Positions 1 through 8,663 of a stretch of 64,000 nt of DNA are shown in pieces. Positions within the stretch are counted from its first letter, which is position 1. Each line of letters starts with the position of its first letter. Location: positions 1 to 64,000 of the forward strand of contig NZ_FMWU01000011.1 of assembly GCF_900103195.1 (NCBI RefSeq), given 5' to 3'. This DNA comes from Methylobacterium sp. UNC378MF (GTDB lineage: Bacteria > Pseudomonadota > Alphaproteobacteria > Rhizobiales > Beijerinckiaceae). Below the pieces are notes generated by a model, which saw only the letters and a list, made by a program, of their open reading frames with translations, made no database searches and was not told the origin of the DNA. The position numbers and the translations under genes are program-made.

Positions 1-403
1 TTGCGGCGCGCTTGGCTGCGGGCCCGCGTTCGTGCCGTTGGCCGCGCCGTGGCCGTCGGCACCGTGCGGATCCGATCCCGCCTGCTTGAGCGGATCCGAG
101 GCCTCGGCGCTCTTGCCGGGCGCCTCGCTGCCCTGGCCATGGCCTGGCTCGACGGCGTTCGCCTGGGCTTGCGGCGCGCTTGGCTGCGGGTCCGCGTTCG
201 TGCCGTTGGCTGCGCCGTGGCCCTCGGGACCGTGCGGGTCCGATCCCGCCTGTTTGAGCGGATCCGAGGCCTCGGCGCTCTTGCCGGGCGCCTCGCTGCC
301 CTGGCCATGGCCTGGCTCGACGGCACTCGCCTGGGCTTGCGGCGCGCTTGGCTGCGGGCTCGCGTTCGTGCCGTTGGCCGCGCCGTGGCCGTCGGCACCG
401 TGC
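1..403. repeat. 168-bp in-frame tandem repeat, about 2.4 visible copies
   Basis: Copies start at 1, 169 and 337; the third is partial and homology ends near 403. Copies one and two differ at only about eight of 168 positions. The period is exactly 56 codons of the minus-strand gene and the encoded unit is rich in Gly, Ala, Pro, Ser and His. The array probably continues beyond the left edge. Confidence 0.9.
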
Positions 404-1725
404 CGGTTCTGATCAGATTCACCCTCGCTTGAGCGTGACTGATCCGCATCAGCGACCGTCCGCGCCGCGTGCAACGCTCCTGCGCCCGGGGCAGAGCCGC
501 TTCTCGCGGCCTGTTCCTGTCTTCCGGCGGACTCCTCACGTGGAGGCGCCGAATGATCAGGATCCTGCGGCGGCGTCGCGGTGATCCCGTCGATCGGGCC
601 CGATGGTGTCATGGGTGCCGCATGCCCGCCGATCTGCGGCGCGCTCTGAGGCTGAGGCGCAGCCTCACCGGTTGTGGCGGGCGATGGACCCACCTGCCCT
701 GCGACTTCGGCGGCGCCCGATGCCGCCGCGTCCGCACCAGATCCGCCTTCCGAAGAAGGCGTTGAACCAGAGGCACGCGCCGTGCTCGCCTCTCCAGCAT
801 GCACCGAACTCTGATAGGCGGGCTCCAGGCTTGTCCGTGCAGGGCCGTGCACAAGCGTCGGGTTTCCGAGGCCGATGTCTTTGAAATCAGCATTGCTCAA
901 CGGGGAGAGGGCCGCCGAGGCCGGTTCGGCAGTAATCCGATCGGCTGTGCCGCTGGCTCCGTGGTCGCGCGCGCCGGAGGTGAGCGGAACACCCGCATTC
1001 GCCGAGCGAACCACCTCGCCCGTGGGCATCACGAAGCTGTCGTGTCCCTGCGAGGGGGCGCCGTTGCCCCCCCGAGAGGCGAGGAATGGATCCGCCTCCG
1101 TCCCGTGCTCGACATGATCCGCGGCAAAGGCATCGGCAGCGAAGATCATCGCCGAGAACACGATGACCCCGAACTGCTTGCTGTGGCTGTCGCGCTCATC
1201 GGCATCGCCAGCATCTCCGCCGCCGGCCGCGCCGTGCTCAAGCGACGGACCCGCCTGACCGGCCGGGACCGGGTTTTCACCCGAACGTCCCTGGTCATCC
1301 GCCAATGCATCATGGGGCGACAGGCTCAAAGCCGCAGCCGCGACGAGAGCGGCGAGCAGGGCAGCCGGATGGACCGCGAGCTTCGTACCGTCGGCGCCTT
1401 GCGGAATCGGAAGGAGCCCCGGGTAGCGTTGGGCGACTTGGTTGATCAGGGCGCGGAAATCGCTTCCCCGCATCGGGCTGTCCAAGACGTCGGAGGCAAT
1501 GACGTAGCTGCCGTCGATCCGGGCGAAATGCATGATCGCGTCGCCGTCAGGCCGGCAGAACACGAACCAGGGCTCCGCCTCGTCGCTCAGACCCTGTTCA
1601 CTGCCGATCTGGAGGCCGGCCCGGATCAGCGCCGCCTCGACCCGGTAGAATTCCGCGAGTTCCTGCTGCGACCAGCCGCCCTGGCTCGTCGATGCGGGCC
1701 GGAAGAACGAGATGACCGCACCCAT
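1..1725 (-). CDS. Large repeat-bearing protein, probable type I secretion substrate or surface protein (3' end cut by window edge)
   Basis: Reading the minus strand from an ATG at 1725, preceded by a GAAGTGAGG ribosome site, gives an open frame of at least 575 codons with no stop before position 1. The first ~115 residues look globular and are not recognised. Two hydrophobic stretches follow (about residues 130-150 and 195-215). The rest is low-complexity, rich in Ala, Gly, Pro, Ser and His, and ends in a 56-residue tandem repeat. The start lies 38 bases after the HlyD-family gene of the exporter operon, so the natural inference is that this protein is exported by, or anchored to, that type I system. 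No RTX nonapeptides are visible in the part present; they could lie in the missing C-terminus. Function is otherwise unknown. Confidence 0.7.
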   Translation of the reverse strand, partial: MGAVISFFRPASTSQGGWSQQELAEFYRVEAALIRAGLQIGSEQGLSDEAEPWFVFCRPDGDAIMHFARIDGSYVIASDVLDSPMRGSDFRALINQVAQRYPGLLPIPQGADGTKLAVHPAALLAALVAAAALSLSPHDALADDQGRSGENPVPAGQAGPSLEHGAAGGGDAGDADERDSHSKQFGVIVFSAMIFAADAFAADHVEHGTEADPFLASRGGNGAPSQGHDSFVMPTGEVVRSANAGVPLTSGARDHGASGTADRITAEPASAALSPLSNADFKDIGLGNPTLVHGPARTSLEPAYQSSVHAGEASTARASGSTPSSEGGSGADAAASGAAEVAGQVGPSPATTGEAAPQPQSAPQIGGHAAPMTPSGPIDGITATPPQDPDHSAPPREESAGRQEQAARSGSAPGAGALHAARTVADADQSRSSEGESDQNRHGADGHGAANGTNASPQPSAPQAQASAVEPGHGQGSEAPGKSAEASDPLKQAGSDPHGPEGHGAANGTNADPQPSAPQAQANAVEPGHGQGSEAPGKSAEASDPLKQAGSDPHGADGHGAANGTNAGPQPSAPQ

Positions 1726-1763
1726 AGGGACCTCACTTCCGCACGTGGACTGACGAACGGCCT

Positions 1764-3128
1764 CTATCGTTCATGAAAACCGCGTCCGAGGGCATCGAAG
1801 AAGGGCGCGACCAGATAGTCGAGCGCCGTGCGCTCGCCGGCTGAGACCACGATCTCCGCAGGGAGGCCGGCCAGGAGGCGCAGTCGTACCTCTTCGGGCA
1901 GCTGGTGATCGTCGATCTCGACCGTGCCGGCGAAATAAGGCAGCTTCGTCCCGTCATCGAGCAGGCGATCGCGCGAGACCATCGTCAGCGTCCCGAAGAT
2001 GGCGGGCGTGCGGCGGGTCTGAAAAGCCGGGAACTTGACCTCGGCCCGCATGCCGGCATGGACAGCCTCCAGATCGTTCGGCGCGAACTGGACGCTGATC
2101 ACGAGCCGATCGTTCGTGGGGACGATCTCCATCAGCGGCTCGCCTGAGCGGATCACCTGCCCGATCGTGTAGACCTTCAGGCCTTGAACGACGCCCTGAT
2201 GCGAGGCCCGAACCTCGTGCCGCCGGAAAACGTCCTGAGCGACGATGAGCTTCTCGCGCAGTTCGGCGATCTTCTGACGGGTATCCAGGAGCTGGGCCGT
2301 AAGCGTTTCCTGCAGCTTCTGCTTAAGTTGCGCAGCCTGCATCGCCGCCTCGTTGATGCCGTTCTGCGCCTTGGCGGTCTCAGCCACGGACCGCCCAATC
2401 ACCCCCGCAAGGCGTGCGTGCTCGCGCTCCATCATCAGGACACGGGAGAGCGGGATGAGGTTCTTCTCGCGCAGGCCGCGCAGGCCCTCCAGCTCCTGCT
2501 GGATCAGAGCGACCTGTTGCTCGACCGAGGCCTTCTCGACCGCCAGTCCGGAGATCTCGGTCTTCAGCTGCGTGACGCGCGCCTCGATGAGCGCCAGCTG
2601 TGCCTGAAAGGACGCGCGCCGCTCCGACAGCTGACTGGCTTGGTCGTCGATCATGCGGCCGACGGCACGGTCATCCCGCCGCGCCGCGATCTCCGGCGGC
2701 AGGACCAGGTCCGGAGCCTGCTCCTGCTCGGCGCGCAACCGCGCCTCCAGGATCAGGGCCGCGTCGAGCTGACCGCGCAACAGATCGTTGCTGGCACGCG
2801 ATTGTACGGGATCGATGCGCAGCAGGACGTCGCCCGCACGGACGGTCTGCCCGTCCCGCACCAGCACCTCCTGCACGATGCCGCCTTCGAGATGCTGCAC
2901 CACCTTGCGGCTGCCTTCCGCCACGATCACGCCGGGGCTGATCACCGCCCGGTCGAGGCGCGCCGTGGCGGCCCAGGTCCCGACGACCCCGAAGGTCGCG
3001 ACGATGATCGCGTAGCCTGCGACGGCGTACAAGCGCCAGTTCGTCGGACCTCCGGCGCTGGTCCGCTCCTCGTCGGGCGTTCGCCGCTGCCGCGGCAGGT
3101 TCAGCGTTGCGGCTTGAGGGGCGCTCAT
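1764..3128 (-). CDS. Type I secretion membrane fusion protein, HlyD/PrtE family
   Basis: A 454-residue periplasmic adaptor that would bridge the inner-membrane ABC exporter and an outer-membrane TolC-like channel. A short cytoplasmic N-terminus leads into one membrane segment (about residues 32-52), then a biotinyl-lipoyl-like half around residues 65-100, a long alpha-helical hairpin rich in Gln, Glu, Leu and Arg (about 100-300), the second lipoyl half (about 305-330) and a C-terminal beta-barrel. Length and layout match PrtE/HlyD proteins. It starts 3 bases after the ABC exporter stop and is followed after 38 bases by the repeat protein, so the three form one operon. No TolC gene is present in the window. 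Confidence 0.93.
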   Translation of the reverse strand: MSAPQAATLNLPRQRRTPDEERTSAGGPTNWRLYAVAGYAIIVATFGVVGTWAATARLDRAVISPGVIVAEGSRKVVQHLEGGIVQEVLVRDGQTVRAGDVLLRIDPVQSRASNDLLRGQLDAALILEARLRAEQEQAPDLVLPPEIAARRDDRAVGRMIDDQASQLSERRASFQAQLALIEARVTQLKTEISGLAVEKASVEQQVALIQQELEGLRGLREKNLIPLSRVLMMEREHARLAGVIGRSVAETAKAQNGINEAAMQAAQLKQKLQETLTAQLLDTRQKIAELREKLIVAQDVFRRHEVRASHQGVVQGLKVYTIGQVIRSGEPLMEIVPTNDRLVISVQFAPNDLEAVHAGMRAEVKFPAFQTRRTPAIFGTLTMVSRDRLLDDGTKLPYFAGTVEIDDHQLPEEVRLRLLAGLPAEIVVSAGERTALDYLVAPFFDALGRGFHER

Positions 3129-3131
3129 CCT

Positions 3132-4895
3132 TTATCCCGCGCTGCGCTGCGTTTCGGCGTCTCGGCGACCCTGGGGGGCCAGGGGGCCGGCGGACGGCAC
3201 CAAGGTCGGGACCGGACGCGAACCGGTGATCTGTGACAGAACCTGCTCCACCGTGCCGGAGATCTGCAATCGGCCCTCGTTCATGAGCAGAACGCGGTCG
3301 GCATCGGCGAGCAGGCTCACCTTGTGGGTCACGATCACCACCGTCGTCCCGGATTGCTTCAATGCCGCCACGGCCCGCATCAGCGCGGCCTCGCCGAGCT
3401 GGTCAAGACTCGCATTCGGCTCGTCGAGCACGACCAAGCTCGGTTCGCCGTAGAGGGCGCGGGCCAGCGCGATGCGCTGACGCTGGCCGCCGGACAACCC
3501 GTGTCCCCCCCGCCCGATCACCGTGTTGTATCCCTCCGGCAGGGCCTGGATCAGCGCGTGACAGCCGGCCTTTCGGGCCACCTCGATCACGCGCGCGTCG
3601 CCCTCGGCAGCGAACCGTGAAATATTCTGCGCCACCGTGCCGTCGAACAGTTCCACGTCCTGGGGCAGGTAACCGATGTGCTGCCCGAGCGCCTGCTTGT
3701 CCCAGTGACGCAAGTCGGAGCCGTCGATGCGTACGGTCCCTTCGCGCAAGGGCCAAACCCCGGTGAGGGTGCGCACGAGCGTGGATTTGCCGGACGCACT
3801 CGGACCGATGATCCCCACGAGGCTGCCAGGCTCGAGCCGGAAGCTCACCGCGCTGAGGATTGGCCGCGTCGAACCCGGTGCCGCGACGGAAATATTCTCG
3901 GCCTCGATCAAGCCTCGCGGACGCGGCAGCATCAGGCGGCGGGTCTCGGGCTTCGCGACGTCGATGAGCTCCCTCAGCCGCCGAAAACTGGCACGGGCGG
4001 CCGTGTAGCCTTTCCAGTTGCCCACGACGGCCTCGATCGGCGCAAGCGTGCGGCCGATGATGATCGAAGCCGCGATCATCGACCCGGCGGAGATCTCGCG
4101 GTGGATGGCCAGGTATGCGCCTGTCCCCAGAACCAGGGTCTGCAGGAGCATGCGGACGAACTTCGTCGCGGCGACGATCAGGCCGGCGCGATCGCTTGCG
4201 CGCGCCTGAAGGACCAAGACATCATCGTGGTGCCGGCGCCAGCCGCCGCGCAGGGAAGCCAGCATGCCCAGGGCCTGCAACACTTCTCCGTTCCGGAAGA
4301 TCGTGGCGGCTTGCTGCCCCGCCTGCTGTGAGGCCTGACTGGCGGCGTCGAGCGTCCAACGCGTCGCGACCTCGTTGAGCAACGTCAATCCGAGGATCAT
4401 TCCGCCACCCACGAGCGCCATCCAGCCGAACCAGGGATGCAGCACGAAGCAGGCGAGCAGAAAGATCGGGATCCACGGCAGGTCGCAGAAGGCCAGCATG
4501 CCACTGCCCGTCAGGAACTCGCGCAGGACGTCCACGTCGCGCAGCGCGGTTTCGTGCCGCGCTCCGGGCCGGAGCAGCACGCCGCGATGGGCGGCATCGA
4601 AGATCGGATTGGCTATCTCCCGATCGAAGATCACACCGCCGCGCACCAGCAGGCGGGATCGCAGCATGTCCAGGATCGTGTAGACCGCAAGGCCGAACGC
4701 CGCGATGACCGTGATCCCGATAAGTGTCGTTTCGCTTCTGCTCGGAATTACGCGGTCGTAAATCTGGAGCATATACAGCGGGGCGACAAACAATAGAAGA
4801 TTGATAAACAAGCCAAAAATCACGACCGTTGCCAGTACCGGCCGGAGCGCACGCAGGCCGCCGGTCAATGCCGACTGCAGAGGATGATCGCCCAT
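3132..4895 (-). CDS. Type I secretion ABC exporter with fused permease and ATPase (PrtD family)
   Basis: A 587-residue inner-membrane half-transporter that powers one-step export of a protein substrate. The N-terminal half has about six membrane segments. The C-terminal ATPase has Walker A GPSASGKST, signature LSGGQRQR, Walker B VVLDEP and the switch His in VTHK. There is no N-terminal C39 peptidase domain, which fits PrtD-type export of substrates with an uncleaved C-terminal signal. The start at 4895 is chosen because GGAAGAGGG lies just upstream; a longer frame reaches 5051 but its extra 52 residues look non-coding. It is the first gene of the secretion operon and reads away from the HTH gene at 5260. 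Confidence 0.93.
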   Translation of the reverse strand: MGDHPLQSALTGGLRALRPVLATVVIFGLFINLLLFVAPLYMLQIYDRVIPSRSETTLIGITVIAAFGLAVYTILDMLRSRLLVRGGVIFDREIANPIFDAAHRGVLLRPGARHETALRDVDVLREFLTGSGMLAFCDLPWIPIFLLACFVLHPWFGWMALVGGGMILGLTLLNEVATRWTLDAASQASQQAGQQAATIFRNGEVLQALGMLASLRGGWRRHHDDVLVLQARASDRAGLIVAATKFVRMLLQTLVLGTGAYLAIHREISAGSMIAASIIIGRTLAPIEAVVGNWKGYTAARASFRRLRELIDVAKPETRRLMLPRPRGLIEAENISVAAPGSTRPILSAVSFRLEPGSLVGIIGPSASGKSTLVRTLTGVWPLREGTVRIDGSDLRHWDKQALGQHIGYLPQDVELFDGTVAQNISRFAAEGDARVIEVARKAGCHALIQALPEGYNTVIGRGGHGLSGGQRQRIALARALYGEPSLVVLDEPNASLDQLGEAALMRAVAALKQSGTTVVIVTHKVSLLADADRVLLMNEGRLQISGTVEQVLSQITGSRPVPTLVPSAGPLAPQGRRDAETQRSAG

Positions 4896-5259
4896 ACTGC
4901 CCTCTTCCCGCAATCGATCGGCGCGATCAGCGGCCCTCAAGCATTGATCCCGTGAGATCTTCGCATCGCAAGCTGCCCTGAGCGAAAGCCTGCGCTTTCG
5001 GCCGCACGGTGTGATTGTGTACATTTGCGGGCGGTCGCCCGGGAATATCATACAGCGATCCGGCCACCGGTTCCCTCCTCTTCATGTCGGTCCCCGATAT
5101 AAGGATGATAGGGCCATTCAGGGGCCTGCCAAGCATCGCCTCGCCGGGGGGACGAGGCCAGCTGCCGTGCGTCTGGACAGCGCGGAGCCATCACAGCTAT
5201 ATGGTATTTACTGTATAGGTGCTGCGCGCGGCAGCGCTCGCACGCAGGAAGGTGGTCCC
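4896..5259. promoter_or_regulatory. Divergent intergenic region between the secretion operon and the HTH gene
   Basis: These 364 bases hold no convincing gene. A perfect 7-bp inverted repeat with a 4-base loop (CGAAAGC, then GCTTTCG) lies at 4983-5000 in the leader of the secretion operon and could be an operator or RNA hairpin. A weak plus-strand promoter candidate is TGGACA at 5174-5179 with CTATAT 17 bases later at 5197-5202, serving the HTH gene. Both are readings of the sequence only. Confidence 0.4.
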
Positions 5260-5604
5260 GTGTACGCGCATTACCAACGCCTGGATTCGGAGGAGGTGCT
5301 GGAGCTGCGTCGGGAAGGTGGCCGGTATCTGAAGGAATTGAGAGAAGCGCAGGGCCTGTCACAACGACAGCTCGCCGCTCTCGTCGGCGCGGAATACTAT
5401 ACGTTCATCTCGCAGCTCGAAACCGGGCGCGGCCGCATTCCTCCGGATCGGTACCGTGCCTGGGCGGAGGCGCTGGCAATCGAGCCCAGCGAGTTCGTCC
5501 GGAACGTGATGCGCTTCTACGATCCGATCACATACGAGATCCTGTTCGGCGATCGCACGCCTCGGGCCAAGAACGACGAAGCTGAGGGCAAACGACGAAG
5601 CTGA
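5260..5604 (+). CDS. Small XRE-family helix-turn-helix regulator
   Basis: A 114-residue protein with one Cro/C1-type HTH domain at about residues 18-75. The pattern is a first helix with LKELREAQGLS, the QRQLAALVG turn, a recognition segment, and the usual LETGRGRIP loop. The GTG start at 5260 is chosen because AGGAAGG lies at the right distance; the frame opens earlier but without a ribosome site. It is divergent from the type I secretion operon and could regulate it, which is inference from position. The last residues are affected by a 19-bp duplication (see the repeat at 5572). Confidence 0.8.
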   Translation: MYAHYQRLDSEEVLELRREGGRYLKELREAQGLSQRQLAALVGAEYYTFISQLETGRGRIPPDRYRAWAEALAIEPSEFVRNVMRFYDPITYEILFGDRTPRAKNDEAEGKRRS

Positions 5605-5609
5605 GGGCA
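5572..5609. repeat. Perfect 19-bp tandem duplication spanning the HTH gene stop codon
   Basis: The unit AACGACGAAGCTGAGGGCA occurs at 5572-5590 and again at 5591-5609. Because 19 is not a multiple of three, the second copy is read in another frame and supplies the TGA at 5602-5604. Without it the frame would end a few codons later with a different C-terminus. Confidence 0.9.
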
Positions 5610-5691
5610 TGGGCCGCCCTTGAGGTTCCGATCACGTCGATGAGCAGGCTCTCTCAGGGGTGCCCGGCACGTCGACGATGCCTGCCGGGGC

Positions 5692-5946
5692 TCAGGACGT
5701 GGCGCGAACCGCATCGTGCGTCGTCTGAGATCCGGAGGGAGACGCATCCCGCGACGCCGCGTCGGCAGACGATAATGGCGCACCGATGGCAGCCATCAGC
5801 ATGCGCAAGCCCTCGATCCAGGCATCGATCTCGGCACGCGAGAGACATCCCGAGCGCCTGAATACCTTGCCGGACTCAAGCTTCACCACAACATCAAACC
5901 GTCCATCGGGCCTGTCTTCAATCCAGTACGCGACATTCTTTGGCAT
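5692..5946 (-). CDS. Small hypothetical protein (84 aa)
   Basis: An 84-residue protein whose first ~55 residues look like a compact soluble fold (MPKNVAYWIEDRPDGRFDVV and onward, with alternating hydrophobic residues), followed by a polar Ser/Ala/Asp tail. The ATG at 5946 is the first in the frame that yields sensible sequence; GGGAGGAG lies rather far upstream (about 15 bases), so the start is not certain. It is convergent with the HTH gene and divergent from the sigma factor gene. No family is recognised. Confidence 0.55.
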   Translation of the reverse strand: MPKNVAYWIEDRPDGRFDVVVKLESGKVFRRSGCLSRAEIDAWIEGLRMLMAAIGAPLSSADAASRDASPSGSQTTHDAVRATS

Positions 5947-6270
5947 CGCCGCTGCCCAGTGCTCCTCCCCGCGCGACCATTGGCGTTCCACGAACGGGCC
6001 TCGAGGCCTTGCTCCGGTCGAGCGTCTCCCCTGACCGGTGCTTTCGTTCGGCACGGTCGGATGCCGAGCGCCCGGGTCTGGCCCGTCCGAGGCTGGGGAA
6101 ATCCCCCACCACGATGATCCCCGCGGCTCCTGCTCGCCCCATCCGATTCCGCTCACCGCCGAGCGGCGCCCCGCAAACGCATGGGGCTCGTAGAACGATC
6201 CCCCGGTTGCGGGGTTAGATGTTCACTGTACAGTCAGGTGGCTGGTCCTATCTGGATGGGTGAACGCTTG

Positions 6271-7080
6271 ATGACGCACATTTCCGAGCAGCCCCCGCTG
6301 CATGGTTCACGGCGGCTCACCGGCACGTCTGGTGAGGCGCTTGGCGGACCGGGGCTCGGCAGGACAGCTGCCGCTATGAGAGGATGGGATTTGACGGACA
6401 CGTTGATCGGCGAAGGGGCGGCGTCTGATCGGCCGAGCCGGCCTGCCACCCCCGATATGGCCTCACTCCCTGCTGGTGTGCGGGATCACCTCGGCGCTTA
6501 CCTGCGCGCGGCCTACGAGGCGCTGACCGGAGCGCAAACGCCGCAGCGGCTGCTCGAGCTCGTCGCCCAGCTCGATGCCGTGCTGGAGGGGCAAAGCCGC
6601 GAGAGCGCCTTGGTGTTTCGCACCGAGCTGACCAAAGCGCTGCCCGGGCTGCGCGGGTTCGCGCTATCGCTCACCGCCGATGCCTCCCGCGCCGACGACC
6701 TGGTGCAGGAAACCGTCCTGCGTGCCTGGGCTCGGCAGGATCTGTTCGTACCGGGCTCGAACCTGAAGGCGTGGCTCTGCACCATCCTGCGCAACCAGTT
6801 TTATACCGAGTGCCGCAAGCGGAAGCGCGAGATCGAGGATGTGGACGGCGCTGCCGCAGCTCAACTCACTGCTCCGGCAGCGCAAGAGCACGGGTCCGAC
6901 CTGCAGACCGTATGGTCACATATCGGCAAGCTGCCTGAGCTCCAACGCGAGGCCTTGCTGCTCGTGGGCGCTCAAGGCCTGACATATGAGGCGGCCGCCG
7001 AGGTGATGGGCTGTCAAACCGGGACCGTGAAGAGCCGGGTGAGCCGCGCCCGTGCGCTGCTTGTCGCGGATCTTGCCTGA
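6271..7080 (+). CDS. EcfG-type ECF sigma factor with N-terminal NepR-like segment
   Basis: About 269 residues. An unconserved N-terminus (about 1-60) leads to a NepR-like stretch at about 66-102, matching the NepR core pattern of LG-x2-LR-x2-Y, then P-x-R-x-L-x-L and a final QLD. Sigma region 2 follows at about 115-185 (DDLVQETVLRAW) and region 4 at about 210-265 (LPELQREALLLVGAQGLTY, then GTVKSRVSRAR), both typical of EcfG. EcfG drives the alphaproteobacterial general stress response; NepR is its anti-sigma factor, itself titrated by phosphorylated PhyR. Here both seem to be one polypeptide. Starts at 6256, 6271 or 6376 are possible and none has a strong ribosome site. No separate nepR, phyR or phyK is adjacent. 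Confidence 0.85.
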   Translation: MTHISEQPPLHGSRRLTGTSGEALGGPGLGRTAAAMRGWDLTDTLIGEGAASDRPSRPATPDMASLPAGVRDHLGAYLRAAYEALTGAQTPQRLLELVAQLDAVLEGQSRESALVFRTELTKALPGLRGFALSLTADASRADDLVQETVLRAWARQDLFVPGSNLKAWLCTILRNQFYTECRKRKREIEDVDGAAAAQLTAPAAQEHGSDLQTVWSHIGKLPELQREALLLVGAQGLTYEAAAEVMGCQTGTVKSRVSRARALLVADLA

Positions 7081-7623
7081 GAGGGCGCCGCACCGCACGA
7101 GCGTTCCGCGGCCGGCTGGGCGGCAGCGCCGGTCCGGCATGCTCGAGCCGCGATGGGCATGCCGAACGCGCGGTGCCGGCGGGCCTCAGCCTGTTCCACG
7201 GCGCGCAGATCCGTCTGCCCGGATGCTGGGCACACGCGCCCTTCCCTGCACGCCGCAGGTTTGGAAGGGCCAACCGCGGCGGGCATTTCGGTGCAGCAGG
7301 CGGCCTGCCGGTCGCTGAACGGTCGTGTCACCGCATCGGCAATGCGACGGTCTACACGCGGGGCGCGCCGTGGCGGCCCGGAGGTCCCGGATGCGTGCCG
7401 CCCGAAGGCACCCGACGCGGAGAACCGCGGGCGCGAGAGGCCCTTGACCGAGGCGAAGCGCGATGCGGCCCGGCTGCGCGAGGCTCTGGGACAGGCGTCC
7501 GACGCCCGGAGAACGGCCAGGATGGGCCGGGCCCTCGATGGAGAAGGGCTGACCGCAAACCAGAACCGGCTCCGGCTTTGGGCGGGGGCAAGCAGCGGGC
7601 AAGCTCACCCCGCCCAGCGAAGA
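7081..7623. other. Intergenic stretch without a supported gene
   Basis: These 543 bases lie between the sigma factor gene and the convergent hydrolase gene. Open frames exist on both strands but lack ribosome sites and consistent codon use. A plus-strand segment around 7440-7600 reads somewhat protein-like and helical, so a decayed gene is possible. No terminator or repeat is evident. Confidence 0.5.
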
Positions 7624-8460
7624 TCATTCTCTCACGAAGGCGAGAAGATCGGCATTGAGCACGTCTGCATGCACGGTCAGCATGCCGTGCGGATAGCCGG
7701 GATAGGTCTTCAGCGTTCCGTTCTTCAGGAGCGTGATCGATTTCAGCGCCGCGTCGGCGATCGGCACGATCTGGTCGTCTTCACCGTGCAGCACCAGGGT
7801 CGGTACGGTGATCGCTCTGAGATCCTCGGTCTGATCGGTTTCCGAGAAGGCCTTGATCCCCTCATGATGCGCTTTCGCGCTGCCCATCATGCCTTGCCGC
7901 CACCAGTTCTGGATCACCCCCGGAAGCACTTCGGCGCCGTCGCGGTTGAAGCCGTAGAACGGGCCGGCCGGGACGTCGAGGAAGAACTGGGCGCGGTTGG
8001 AAGCGAGCGCGTGGCGAAAGCCATCGAACACGGCGCGCGGCAGCCCCTCCGGGTTGGCGTCGGTCTGGATCATCAGAGGCGGGACTGCACTCACCAGCAC
8101 CGCCTTGGCGACACGTCCCCGAGGCTCCCCGAACCGGGCGACATAGCGCGCCACCTCGCCGCCCCCCGTGGAGTGGCCGATATGGACCGCATTCCTCAGA
8201 TCGAGATGCTCCATCACGTCAGCGGCATCGGCCGCGTAGTGGTCCATGTCGTGCCCGTCCGATACCTGGGCGGACCGGCCATGGCCGCGGCGGTCATGCG
8301 CGACGACACGATAGCCGTTCTGGACGAAGAACAGCATCTGTGCGTCCCAATCGTCCGACGACAGCGGCCAGCCGTGATGGAACACGATCGGCTGCGCGTC
8401 CTTCGATCCCCAGTCCTTGTAGAAGATCTCCGTTCCGTCCCGGGTCGTAACGGTGGCCAT
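7624..8460 (-). CDS. Alpha/beta hydrolase, non-haem chloroperoxidase/esterase-like
   Basis: A 278-residue alpha/beta-hydrolase. Visible landmarks are the oxyanion-loop HHGWPLSSDDWD, the HDRRGHGRS strand-turn, the nucleophile elbow GHSTGGGE (Ser catalytic), an acidic residue in LVLHGEDDQIVP and a catalytic His near the end in YPHGML. Length and motifs match the bacterial cofactor-free haloperoxidase/esterase group, whose true substrates are usually small esters. No signal peptide, so cytoplasmic. GGGGAA precedes the ATG at 8460. It stands alone, not obviously in an operon with the response regulator upstream. Confidence 0.9.
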   Translation of the reverse strand: MATVTTRDGTEIFYKDWGSKDAQPIVFHHGWPLSSDDWDAQMLFFVQNGYRVVAHDRRGHGRSAQVSDGHDMDHYAADAADVMEHLDLRNAVHIGHSTGGGEVARYVARFGEPRGRVAKAVLVSAVPPLMIQTDANPEGLPRAVFDGFRHALASNRAQFFLDVPAGPFYGFNRDGAEVLPGVIQNWWRQGMMGSAKAHHEGIKAFSETDQTEDLRAITVPTLVLHGEDDQIVPIADAALKSITLLKNGTLKTYPGYPHGMLTVHADVLNADLLAFVRE

Positions 8461-8663
8461 GGTGTTCCCCGTGCCTGATCCAAATGGCGGCAGCCCTTCT
8501 TGCCGGCCGAGCGCGGGATTAGGCCATCGCGCCAGCGCCCGCTTGCACGAATGCGTCACGATTTCACGGCGGCCGCCGCAGCCGAACCGGCCGGCCTCAC
8601 AATCCCGGCCCCGATGTCGCGTGCGGAGCTTGGCTCGGAGGCGGGGCTGACCCGGAGCCGGCC

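Noticed and set aside
1..432. Plus-strand Arg/Ala-rich repeat frame over the tandem repeat
   Set aside because: It is the complement of the minus-strand repeat gene; it inherits the repeat period and has no ribosome site.
799..1776. Long plus-strand open frame of 325 codons
   Set aside because: Antisense to the repeat-bearing gene, which has the ribosome site, operon context and better codon use.
7153..8478. Long plus-strand frame of 441 codons
   Set aside because: Its second half is the complement of the alpha/beta hydrolase; its first half lacks a ribosome site although part of it is protein-like.
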